Assembly: GCA_002431915.1 (NCBI GenBank)
Contig: DJEP01000006.1
Location: 5,612 to 33,031, forward strand
Length of the DNA stretch: 27,420 nucleotides
Reading direction: 5' to 3'
DNA from: Lachnospiraceae bacterium UBA5895
GTDB taxonomy: Bacteria > Bacillota > Clostridia > Lachnospirales > Lachnospiraceae
The position numbers and the translations under genes are program-made. Below, in pieces: positions 6,928 through 13,774 of this stretch (its first letter is position 1; each line of letters starts with the position of its first letter). The notes under the pieces were generated by a model that was not told the DNA's origin, did not search any database, and was given only the letters and a program-made list of their open reading frames with translations.

Positions 6928-7227
6928 CTACACCTCTTCTAAGATTCCCGCCTGCTTCAGTTTATCCAGGAATTCCAGCACTTCTTTTTCACAGACTTCT
7001 TCCGTGACTTCATATTCCTCCAGCAGTTTATGTAGGATCGTGTCAATCTCAAGAGCATCCGGCTTTCCATCCGCGTCCTGCTGCTCCTCCAGCATGTCCC
7101 AGATATCGTTTCCCACGCCTTTGATGCAGAAATATTTTCCCTGTGCGAAATCCACCATCACTTTTTCCCCTGCCAGATCTGTCACATCTCTTCGCTGTTT
7201 CATCCGGATCCTTGTCGTCCTGTTCAT
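6928..7227 (-). CDS. PqqD-like leader-recognition protein (lasso B1 / RRE)
   Basis: The 99-aa protein has the PqqD fold pattern: an N-terminal beta hairpin with DLAGEKVMVDFAQGKYFCIKGVGNDIWDML (the line 'value, then Y-x-L/I-x-x-x-G-x-x-I-W' is diagnostic), followed by a helical part containing IDTILHKLLEEYEV and a C-terminal helix ending LKQAGILEEV. In lasso systems this RRE domain binds the leader peptide, mainly its YxxP/WxxP segment, and delivers it to the B2 peptidase. Both A1 and A2 carry W4-x-x-P7, so one B1 could serve both. The start is supported by GAAGGGAG upstream. It follows A1 after a terminator-like hairpin and is 6 bp from the exporter gene. The split B1/B2 architecture is usual in Firmicutes. 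Confidence 0.9.
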   Translation of the reverse strand: MNRTTRIRMKQRRDVTDLAGEKVMVDFAQGKYFCIKGVGNDIWDMLEEQQDADGKPDALEIDTILHKLLEEYEVTEEVCEKEVLEFLDKLKQAGILEEV

Positions 7228-7265
7228 TTTAAATTCTCCCTTCTTTTACAATTACAAAAGCGACC

Positions 7266-7290
7266 AAAAAAGCCCATGTAACCATGAGCT
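7266..7290 (-). terminator. Intrinsic terminator after precursor A1
   Basis: Read leftward, AGCTCATG-GTTA-CATGGGCT forms an 8-bp stem (one G-U pair) with a 4-nt loop, and its last base begins a run of six T (7271 to 7266). It sits in the 100-bp gap between A1 and B1 inside the operon. A partial terminator here would make short, abundant A1 messages and less B1/exporter message, a common arrangement for peptide precursors. Confidence 0.65.
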
Positions 7291-7327
7291 TCCCTGATCC
7301 TTTAAACGGTCTCCTGTCGTACGGTGA

Positions 7328-7504
7328 TTACTGTACGTCTACGCTGGGCTCTCCGGAATTGCCGGAAGAGGGTCCGTAGGTGGGGATGGTATATTTACCG
7401 TCGTTGGACTGGTAAGCACCGTCCTCGATCAGACCTCCCTTGGGGCTGTAAGCCGTTGCTCTTACGTTCACTTCTTCCACAGCGGGCTGACTCCATGCTT
7501 TCAT
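7328..7504 (-). CDS. Lasso-type RiPP precursor A1
   Basis: This is a 58-aa peptide, start ATG 7504 behind AAGGAGG at 8-nt spacing. The leader MKAWSQPAVEEVNVRATA has W4/P7 for B1 binding and T17 at the -2 position, the hallmark of lasso precursors. Cleavage after A18 gives a 40-residue core beginning Y19-S-P-K-G-G-L-I-E27: Glu at core position 9 could close a nine-residue macrolactam with the Tyr1 amino group. The tail is Gly/Ser/Tyr/Pro-rich and ends SVDVQ, with no C-terminal Ser, unlike paeninodin. Most lasso cores are 15-26 residues and start with Gly, Ala, Ser or Cys, so both the Tyr start and the length are unusual. It lies between kinase K1 and B1 and is followed by a terminator. Precursor identity is well supported by context; the ring is inferred. 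Confidence 0.85.
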   Translation of the reverse strand: MKAWSQPAVEEVNVRATAYSPKGGLIEDGAYQSNDGKYTIPTYGPSSGNSGEPSVDVQ

Positions 7505-7553
7505 TTTCCATTCCTCCTTATTACATTTTCATTATTTGTTACTTACATCCTTT

Positions 7554-7559
7554 ATTATA
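7554..7559 (-). promoter_or_regulatory. Possible -10 element upstream of A1
   Basis: A perfect TATAAT (minus strand) lies in the 82-bp gap between K1 and A1, 50 bp before the A1 start. No convincing -35 box is found 16-18 bp upstream (AAGGTA is the nearest). With the terminator after A1 it could give A1 its own short transcript, but the box alone is weak evidence. Confidence 0.3.
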
Positions 7560-7586
7560 GAGATTCCTTCGCCCAATACCTTCTTT

Positions 7587-8531
7587 CTAACAAAACTGTA
7601 ATATTTTTGTTACTGCTTCCTGTACCGTATCCCCCTGCCCGCTTCTCGTCACTTCCAGGATCTGTGCCTGTTCTGTGATTCGGGTCAGTTGTTCCATGAG
7701 AGGAAACGGTATTCCCGTAATATACCGGTAAGTGTCTGCCAGATAAAGCTGCGCACTGACGCTTTCCAATGCCTCCTGTCCGGTCAGTTCCCGGATACGC
7801 ACCGCCTCTGTCTGTTTCGCCCCTGCCGCTTCCTTACGTAACAGGAATATCTTTTTTACAGCCTGTGCCTCTGTTACATAGCAGTCCCGTCTTGACCAGG
7901 CGTATTTCTCCCGCTCTTCGTCAATATAGCGAAGCTCCTCCAGCCGTTTGCCACAGCGTAATGCCACATCCCTGCACAGCTTCTGCTGCGGATAGGAGGG
8001 TTCCGCCATCATCCCTTCAGCTCCCCGGCGGATCCGCACGGTATCGTCTGCTAAGAATCCCGCCCCTCTCTGTAAGAGTTGTGTCGCCACCGTGGATTTA
8101 CCCGCGCCGCTCTCTCCGCAGAGCAATACCGCCTGCTTCCCGATCTTCAGGGCACTTCCATGGAGATACACATCTCCCCGCTGCTGACAGATCAGCCCCA
8201 TTCCCGCACTGAGTAACAGGGAGGCTGTCAGCGTCATATCCGGATTCAGCGCCGGCTCCACGGTGATGGTATTGCCATTCGCCACATAGACCTGGGTCCC
8301 GTTCCGGATGCGGAACCACGCCGATGTGAAGCCACCTGTCCAGGTTCCGTAGCCTTTCTGCCCCGCCTCTCTTAAAAAATCCGGCACTCTTCCGATCACG
8401 ATCCTTACTTCAGCGGGTCCTTCCGTATCCGGCGCAGCCTCTGCAAAAGGAATCTGTGATTGTACCCGTAATCCGTATATCCTATAAAATCTTTCACTAT
8501 AACTGAAAGTATTAAAACATTCTTTTCTCAT
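7587..8531 (-). CDS. HPr-kinase-like protein K1, lasso precursor kinase type
   Basis: The 314-aa protein has the HprK-type nucleotide site: HGSAL (124-128), P-loop GESGAGKST (139-147) and FLADD (159-163). Homologous kinases in paeninodin-type lasso clusters phosphorylate the precursor's C-terminal serine before maturation. K1 shares with K2 an N-terminal YRIYGL element and the KLCRD and YIDEER motifs. The start is uncertain: ATG 8531 is used here; GTG at 8546 would add five residues. Neither has a strong ribosome binding site, and three palindromic repeats surround this region, one lying inside the first codons where it encodes SYSERF. The gene follows the C gene and precedes A1. A1 ends in Gln, not Ser, so its target residue may be an internal Ser/Thr, or K1 may act on A2. 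Confidence 0.87.
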   Translation of the reverse strand: MRKECFNTFSYSERFYRIYGLRVQSQIPFAEAAPDTEGPAEVRIVIGRVPDFLREAGQKGYGTWTGGFTSAWFRIRNGTQVYVANGNTITVEPALNPDMTLTASLLLSAGMGLICQQRGDVYLHGSALKIGKQAVLLCGESGAGKSTVATQLLQRGAGFLADDTVRIRRGAEGMMAEPSYPQQKLCRDVALRCGKRLEELRYIDEEREKYAWSRRDCYVTEAQAVKKIFLLRKEAAGAKQTEAVRIRELTGQEALESVSAQLYLADTYRYITGIPFPLMEQLTRITEQAQILEVTRSGQGDTVQEAVTKILQFC

Positions 8532-8592
8532 AATTATTTCTTTCACTATAACTGAAACTTTTTATTTTTCTGACTTTCACTATAAGTGAAAG
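8491..8592. repeat. Three copies of a 19-bp palindrome at the C/K1 junction
   Basis: Copies lie at 8574-8592 (CTTTCACTATAAGTGAAAG, perfect 8-bp arms with ATA centre), 8540-8558 (CTTTCACTATAACTGAAAC) and 8491-8509 (CTTTCACTATAACTGAAAG); the last two have one or two arm mismatches. The first overlaps the stop codon of the C gene, the second lies just before the K1 start and the third is within K1 codons. Start-to-start distances are 34 and 49 bp. They could be binding sites for a dimeric regulator or RNA hairpins affecting K1 translation. Confidence 0.8.
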
Positions 8593-10370
8593 TTTATCTG
8601 ATATTCCATAGTAAGTCCCCAGTAGAATGCGCGCACCATTTTCTCCCGGGAGCCGTCTGCGTCCCGTGCCATCTCCTCCGACAATGCCAGTTCCTTCCGG
8701 ATCTGCTCCCACCGTCTTGCCATAAGTTCGGCACTCCCCACGCCCTGTCTGCCCTTATGGAATTCATCCGCCAGAATCTCCTCCGGGATCCGTCCCCGCA
8801 GATACCGACGCACCAGTCTCCGTTCCTGACCGTCATGGGTGAACTGCTCCGGCGGAAGACTTAACACCAGTTCGATCATGCGTTTATCCCTCGTGGGATC
8901 TCTCGGCACCACCCCGGTAGCCAGCGACAGCTTTACCTCATATTCCCCCACCTGCCGCAGGGCATTTTTGTCATACATGTACCGGGAAACTGCCCCAAAG
9001 TCCTCATCCGGACCTGCCGTAAGCAGATCCTTCCAAATCCACCTGCGGCTTTTTCTGTATTTTCTGCGGTAGGCATCGATCTCCCGCGTAAGTGTCACAA
9101 GCTTCCCCTGCCGCAGAAGCGTAAGAAACAGGCAACGGAAATCTCCGTAGGATATGGTAATATTCCCATACTGCCCCGACAGCAGGATCCCGCAGCCCTT
9201 CTGTGCCGCCCTCCTGTAGCTTTCATACATCCAGGGCAGGTTTAGCACCGCCTTATAAGGTACCTCCAGCAGTTCCAGCATTTTACGGTTCTCCGCAAGC
9301 AGATCCCCCCGGTCTGTCACGATATATTCCGGTTCCAGATTCCCCTGGAAGCTTTTCACCAGCTCCACATAATATCTCTCATCCTCCACGGCATACCGGT
9401 CCTGTCTGATTGCCCGCGCGCTCTCCTGCGGCACCGAAGTAAAAGAATGCAGCTTCCGCCCGCTTTTTTTAAGAAACGGCGCGGCAAATGCCGCCACCGC
9501 ATTGGAATCCAGCCCTCCGCTTAGCAGGATCCCGGTCTCCTTATCTCCCCGGATCACATCTTCCACACAGCTCTTCAGAGTCTCCGTCACCAGTTCCCGA
9601 TACTCGTCTTCCGTCTTCCCCATAAGTACTTTACGCGTGGCAAAAGGATTCCAGTAGCTTCTGCGCCTCTCTCCTTCTCTCGTAAATACGATGACTTCGC
9701 CCGGCTCCAGTCGGTAGATCCCCGCATACGGGGTCTCCCGCGGTTCCGCTGCCGCCCGCAGATCCTCCATAGCAAAAAAGCGGTCAAACCAGCCCTTATT
9801 GCACTTAAAGTCCCGCCGCTCACAGAGGATTCCCGCAAGCAGGGAAGAAAAATAAATTCTGTCATCCTCTCTGAAATAGTAGACCGAGCGGTTCCCCACC
9901 GCATCGTTAAACAAGGTGAGATTCCCCTTACCGCACTCCAGATACGCGCAGGCATAAGCGCCTCTTGCTGTGGCAAGGGTCTGCTCCGGAGCCTTGCGGA
10001 AGCTTTCATATAAAATCTCCCCATCCGGAAGCACTGTTCCTTCTATTCCTTCTGTTCCTTCAAGACGTCCTGCCACTTCCCGAAGCATCCCGGCACGGTT
10101 ATCCAGTATCACATCCGCTGTGAACAGATCCCCGTCATCTCCTGCACTTCCATAAGGGAAATGCTCCCACGCAGCCTCTTTTGTCACATTCTGTACCCCG
10201 CAGGCGAAGTAATATCCCTCTCCCAGACGTTCTTCTATCCGATCCAGACAGCTGCTCTTATAGGTCTCCCGCATACGTGCCGCCTCTTCCCGAAGTCTCC
10301 CGCCACACAGACTCTCATCATCAGACCTCTGTCCGGCCTGCAGATCCACAATTCCCCAGATTGCCGACAT
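8580..10370 (-). CDS. Asparagine-synthetase-like lasso cyclase (C protein)
   Basis: The 596-aa protein has an N-terminal Ntn-type glutamine amidotransferase-like domain (1 to about 200) and a C-terminal Asn-synthase ATP-pyrophosphatase domain with the PP-loop SGGLDS (284-289). In lasso biosynthesis this enzyme adenylates the acidic side chain and joins it to the core N-terminus. The N-terminus reads MSAIWGIVDL, so the catalytic Cys2 of true glutamine-dependent Asn synthetases is replaced by Ser; ammonia release from glutamine is therefore not expected, in keeping with a macrolactam synthetase. The start at 10370 has GGAAAGGGGAG upstream and overlaps the B2 gene by 50 bp. The stop codon lies inside a palindromic repeat. 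Length agrees with known lasso C proteins. The ring-closing role on A1 is inferred. Confidence 0.92.
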   Translation of the reverse strand: MSAIWGIVDLQAGQRSDDESLCGGRLREEAARMRETYKSSCLDRIEERLGEGYYFACGVQNVTKEAAWEHFPYGSAGDDGDLFTADVILDNRAGMLREVAGRLEGTEGIEGTVLPDGEILYESFRKAPEQTLATARGAYACAYLECGKGNLTLFNDAVGNRSVYYFREDDRIYFSSLLAGILCERRDFKCNKGWFDRFFAMEDLRAAAEPRETPYAGIYRLEPGEVIVFTREGERRRSYWNPFATRKVLMGKTEDEYRELVTETLKSCVEDVIRGDKETGILLSGGLDSNAVAAFAAPFLKKSGRKLHSFTSVPQESARAIRQDRYAVEDERYYVELVKSFQGNLEPEYIVTDRGDLLAENRKMLELLEVPYKAVLNLPWMYESYRRAAQKGCGILLSGQYGNITISYGDFRCLFLTLLRQGKLVTLTREIDAYRRKYRKSRRWIWKDLLTAGPDEDFGAVSRYMYDKNALRQVGEYEVKLSLATGVVPRDPTRDKRMIELVLSLPPEQFTHDGQERRLVRRYLRGRIPEEILADEFHKGRQGVGSAELMARRWEQIRKELALSEEMARDADGSREKMVRAFYWGLTMEYQINFHL

Positions 10371-10821
10371 GGGACTCCCCTTTCCGCCCGGTCTCTAAGC
10401 AGAACCGCGCCACTGTGGTATAGCCGCTTCCGTCTCCTCCGGTCACATAGATTTTCCCGCAGCGCAGCCAGGCATGCGCCACCATTTTCCCTTCTTCCAT
10501 GCCGCAGCCCATATACAGCGTGGTGGGGATACCTCTTTGGTACAGCAGTCTCTGGGCCGCCAGCGCCCGCACGAGACATTTGCTCTGCCAGGGAGTCCTG
10601 TCACAGACCCGGTTCACGATCCGGGATATGGCGGCTGCCTGTCTGTAAATATCCACAGGTTCCGTCCATGCCGATTCCAGGTCTTTCGTTCCCCAGTTCC
10701 TGTGCAGTCTCTCCGCAGAGCAAAGCAGGAGCTGCATACGGAATTTTGCCGAATAATAATAGGTAAGTATGGTCTCTTTTTTCCAAGGATTCTTTGCGAG
10801 GAACCCCAACAGACTTATCAT
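10321..10821 (-). CDS. Lasso leader peptidase (B2, transglutaminase-like)
   Basis: The 166-aa protein belongs to the transglutaminase-like family of lasso B2 proteins, cysteine proteases that remove the leader. Visible family features are SKCLVRALAAQRLLYQRGIP with the probable nucleophile C82, the AHAWL motif with H116, and a likely third catalytic residue D130 in VTGGDGSGY. It lacks an N-terminal RRE domain, which is supplied by the separate B1 gene. The start at 10821 has ACAGGAGAG six bases upstream, 22 bp after the nucleotidyltransferase. Its C-terminal 16 codons overlap the C gene, which suggests translational coupling. The ~20 residues after VARF are family-atypical and may simply reflect the overlap. 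Confidence 0.9.
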   Translation of the reverse strand: MISLLGFLAKNPWKKETILTYYYSAKFRMQLLLCSAERLHRNWGTKDLESAWTEPVDIYRQAAAISRIVNRVCDRTPWQSKCLVRALAAQRLLYQRGIPTTLYMGCGMEEGKMVAHAWLRCGKIYVTGGDGSGYTTVARFCLETGRKGESHVGNLGNCGSAGRTEV

Positions 10822-10843
10822 ATCCGTCTCTCCTGTCTCATTT

Positions 10844-12010
10844 TTAATGAAAATGCAGCTGCAGTCTGCGGTAAATATTCTGGCGGACCAGTATCTGTGT
10901 ATCCCCGATCTGTTTCAGCATTTCCCGCTTCTGTCTGCCTCTGCCGCAGGCGATTCCCCGCACCGCCCGGATACCCCACGCCGCAGGCAGAAGCACCCTG
11001 CCGATCACCGGATTCTTCGTAAGCCACGGATAATATGTCACCATATAGCGATAAGGTGGGAAGTGATACCATCTCTTCAGGCTATCCAGATTGCTCTCTC
11101 CCTCCTCGCAGAACAGGTTCCAGATCCCGTTCTCATCCTTCCCGTAGATCCCGCAGTCCTGCATATAGTCAAACAACTGCCGGTAAAATCCGTCCCAGCC
11201 TTCTCCCCCCAGCCAGATGTCGGTTAATTTCTCCATGTGCTCGGTAAATGCCGAAAGTCCCAGCGCCGCGAACTGTTTTTCCAGGTAAGAAGCATCCATC
11301 TCCTCCCCGAACCGTTGCCGGAACACATAGATATCCACCAGATTGCGGATACCGCAGCCTCTTTTGTAAAAATGTTTTGCCATGTGCGCTATCATATAAA
11401 TATAGAAGTCTTCCGCTTCGAAGTCATAGACATACAAAAAGCCGCTTCTGCGCACCGCCCGGGACAGATCCGAGAAATAGGCATACTGTCTCTCATCCAC
11501 CGTCCGGTCATACATGGCTCTGTGAGCCTCCACCACGATTCCGGGTGCCTTACAATAGATGTCATGGTGTTTGATCTTCTGCTGTAAGACATACCCCATG
11601 CCCAGCAGTTCTTCTGCTGCCTGTTCCATAAAATCCCCATGGATCAGAATATCAATATCACTCATCTCCCGAAGAAGCGGGGATGGATAGTAGAACTTCA
11701 TCCGGGCACCTTTCATGGGCTGGCAGGGAATTTTTGCCTTTTCCATATGTTCTTCCAGGCTTTTCAGTTCCTGCATCTGCAGACCGGTAAACAGCATGCT
11801 CCCCAGCACTTTCTTCCGTAGGATCTCTTTTTCTTCTCCCGATAATCCTTCTGTGCGAAGCAGCGCTCCCAGCAACAGGTAATCCATGTGATTCTCTCCG
11901 GAGATCTTTACGATCTCCTCCACACAGATCCCCGCAGGCATCTCCTTCGGGGTTCTCCCCTCCAGTCCCGCCAGCACCAGTTCTGCCAGATATTCTGCTA
12001 TTTTTTCCAT
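10844..12010 (-). CDS. NTP_transf_5-type nucleotidyltransferase
   Basis: The 388-aa protein matches the uncharacterised nucleotidyltransferase family (PF14907 type) often found beside paeninodin-like lasso genes and EPS loci. Key elements are PMKGARMKFYYP (98-109, with the KG pair) and MSDIDILI (116-123), whose D118 and D120 would bind the metal-nucleotide, followed by VVEAHRAMYD and a helical C-terminal half. The reaction is unknown; attachment of a nucleotide or phospho-sugar to the peptide or to a small molecule has been suggested only by its fold. The start at 12010 has AAGGGG upstream. It is 19 bp after the CotH gene and 22 bp before B2, so it links the EPS and peptide parts of the operon. 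Confidence 0.85.
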   Translation of the reverse strand: MEKIAEYLAELVLAGLEGRTPKEMPAGICVEEIVKISGENHMDYLLLGALLRTEGLSGEEKEILRKKVLGSMLFTGLQMQELKSLEEHMEKAKIPCQPMKGARMKFYYPSPLLREMSDIDILIHGDFMEQAAEELLGMGYVLQQKIKHHDIYCKAPGIVVEAHRAMYDRTVDERQYAYFSDLSRAVRRSGFLYVYDFEAEDFYIYMIAHMAKHFYKRGCGIRNLVDIYVFRQRFGEEMDASYLEKQFAALGLSAFTEHMEKLTDIWLGGEGWDGFYRQLFDYMQDCGIYGKDENGIWNLFCEEGESNLDSLKRWYHFPPYRYMVTYYPWLTKNPVIGRVLLPAAWGIRAVRGIACGRGRQKREMLKQIGDTQILVRQNIYRRLQLHFH

Positions 12011-12029
12011 ACGTTGTTCCCCTTTCCAC

Positions 12030-13760
12030 TCATTCCGTCTCCGAATTTCGATTCAGAAGCTCTTGCGTATATCGCAGAATATATTCTCCTCTCCGGTCAA
12101 AATAGGTAAGGATCGTATCTCCGTCCGCCAGATACCCTTCCTCCGTCTGCCGCACCCCGTAACGCTCTGCCGTCGCCGTCACCGCAACCCGGTATTTTTC
12201 AAGGATCGGTGTCAGGGATTCCTCCACCCGCTCTCTCGTCCATTCTTCCGCATACGCCTGCATACGCCTGTGGAAGCTTTCCGCGAAATCGGGATTTTTC
12301 AACAGCCCCTGAAAAAAGAGATCTCCGGACACTCCGGGACACAGGTAGGTATTCACACTGTAATTGCTTAAGTTGTTCCGCCCCAGGGTATCCGTGGCAT
12401 CGGTGAATTCCCAGTGCCATTTTCCCACGCTGCCCTCTCCCTCCTGTCTCCAGACGGTGGTGGAAAAGGAATCAAACTGCGGATTGCCGAAATAGAGATT
12501 GGCGCAGTAATATTCCAGGTAGCTGTCCAGATCCATCTGCTCCAGGATCCTGCGGTAAATTTCATCCGATCCGCTACTCTGCTCTGTCACCAGCCGGTAG
12601 AGCTCTCCGTACTCCGGAGCGATCTGCGAAGGATAGGCATTTCCCACCATACGGATCTCTTCCGTCCTGCATCCGGCGCGCTCCGCCAGACTCTCCGGAC
12701 GGCTCTCCTCCCGCATCAGGTACAGTCCCCAGAATTCTCCGTCCACGAATACCATGCATCCCTGCATTGCCTCGGATGAAAAGCTCTGCGCTCTTCCACG
12801 CAACAATTCTTCCTCCAGGCACTGTCTGCTCTTCGCCGCGTGATCCGTTCCGCCTCCGTACAACAAAATCCCTCCGCTTCGAAAAAACGGATACAGATCA
12901 CAGCCTTCGTCTATGCCAGGATCCGCTTCCGCGAGCAGGAAGCTTTTCTGTCCGTAGTCCAGATTGCCGTCCTTACGTAATGTCAGGGTCACATCCCCTT
13001 CATAGGTCAGATATCTGTCCGCTTCAAAATATTCAATGTGGGCAGGGATTTCACCTCCCCGGTAATAATTCGCAGAATCAAACCGCAGTTCGTCCGCCGC
13101 CAGTGCATTCTCATAATCCACTCCCGTCACATAATTGCCGTCGAAATAGTCGAACAATCCCGCAGGATCCGTGGTCAGGGACAGCACCGGCAGATCCCGG
13201 TAGACTGCCTTCCCCTCCATGGCTATAAAATAGCTGGCGCAGGTGACCGCACTTTCCGCTCCGTCTGCATCTACCGCCACCGCCTGCAGCACCACTGCTT
13301 TGTCCACCGTGGTAAGAGGCTCGTACTTTTGGTACGCCGATACGGTGGACACTGCGGAGTAGACATTTGGGCTGCCGCAGACATTTGTCACTTCCACCGG
13401 CTTCTCATAGAGGATCCCGTTCTCTTCTCCCGGTAACTTACCATCCGTCGTATAATAGACCCTGCATCCTTCCGGAGCCGTGATCTCCACGGTGATCTCC
13501 TCCGGATAGAATCCTCCCGGCAGCGAGAATACCGGCTGCTCCCCGGACGGATCTGCGGTGAGTCTGGTACGGATCTGCACCGGCTGGTCGCCGGTCTCCC
13601 GTATCTGTTCTGCCTGTGTTTCCTCCCGCTGCCCGGATAACTGTTCTCTCTCCGTCTCCTGTTTATGCTGCAGCCATAATAGAAATGCCGAAAACCCGAT
13701 ACAGGACAACAGCGCCAGGGTGATCAGAAGGCGTTCTCCTGTTTTTTTCTCTGTATTCAT
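12030..13760 (-). CDS. Membrane-anchored CotH-family protein with chitobiase-like domain
   Basis: The 576-aa protein has a single N-terminal hydrophobic helix (about 11-30) that should anchor it outside the cell. A CHB_HEX_C-type beta domain follows (about 74-180, VEITAPEGCRVYYTTDGKLP), then a CotH domain (about 190-570). CotH markers are GEFWGLYLMREE (341-352), YFGNPQFDSFSTTVWR (423-438) and KWHWEFTDATDTLG (447-460), where the aspartates would bind metal. CotH of Bacillus is an atypical protein kinase of the spore coat. Here the gene sits 14 bp after UDP-glucose dehydrogenase and 19 bp before the nucleotidyltransferase, so the likely substrate is a surface protein, exported peptide or polysaccharide; this is inference. 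The start ATG 13760 follows GAGGGGGAAGAG. Confidence 0.87.
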   Translation of the reverse strand: MNTEKKTGERLLITLALLSCIGFSAFLLWLQHKQETEREQLSGQREETQAEQIRETGDQPVQIRTRLTADPSGEQPVFSLPGGFYPEEITVEITAPEGCRVYYTTDGKLPGEENGILYEKPVEVTNVCGSPNVYSAVSTVSAYQKYEPLTTVDKAVVLQAVAVDADGAESAVTCASYFIAMEGKAVYRDLPVLSLTTDPAGLFDYFDGNYVTGVDYENALAADELRFDSANYYRGGEIPAHIEYFEADRYLTYEGDVTLTLRKDGNLDYGQKSFLLAEADPGIDEGCDLYPFFRSGGILLYGGGTDHAAKSRQCLEEELLRGRAQSFSSEAMQGCMVFVDGEFWGLYLMREESRPESLAERAGCRTEEIRMVGNAYPSQIAPEYGELYRLVTEQSSGSDEIYRRILEQMDLDSYLEYYCANLYFGNPQFDSFSTTVWRQEGEGSVGKWHWEFTDATDTLGRNNLSNYSVNTYLCPGVSGDLFFQGLLKNPDFAESFHRRMQAYAEEWTRERVEESLTPILEKYRVAVTATAERYGVRQTEEGYLADGDTILTYFDRRGEYILRYTQELLNRNSETE

Positions 13761-13774
13761 CTCTTCCCCCTCGT

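Noticed and set aside
8491..8592. CRISPR array
   Set aside because: There are only three copies, spacing is irregular (34 and 49 bp), one copy is within a gene, and there are no cas genes.
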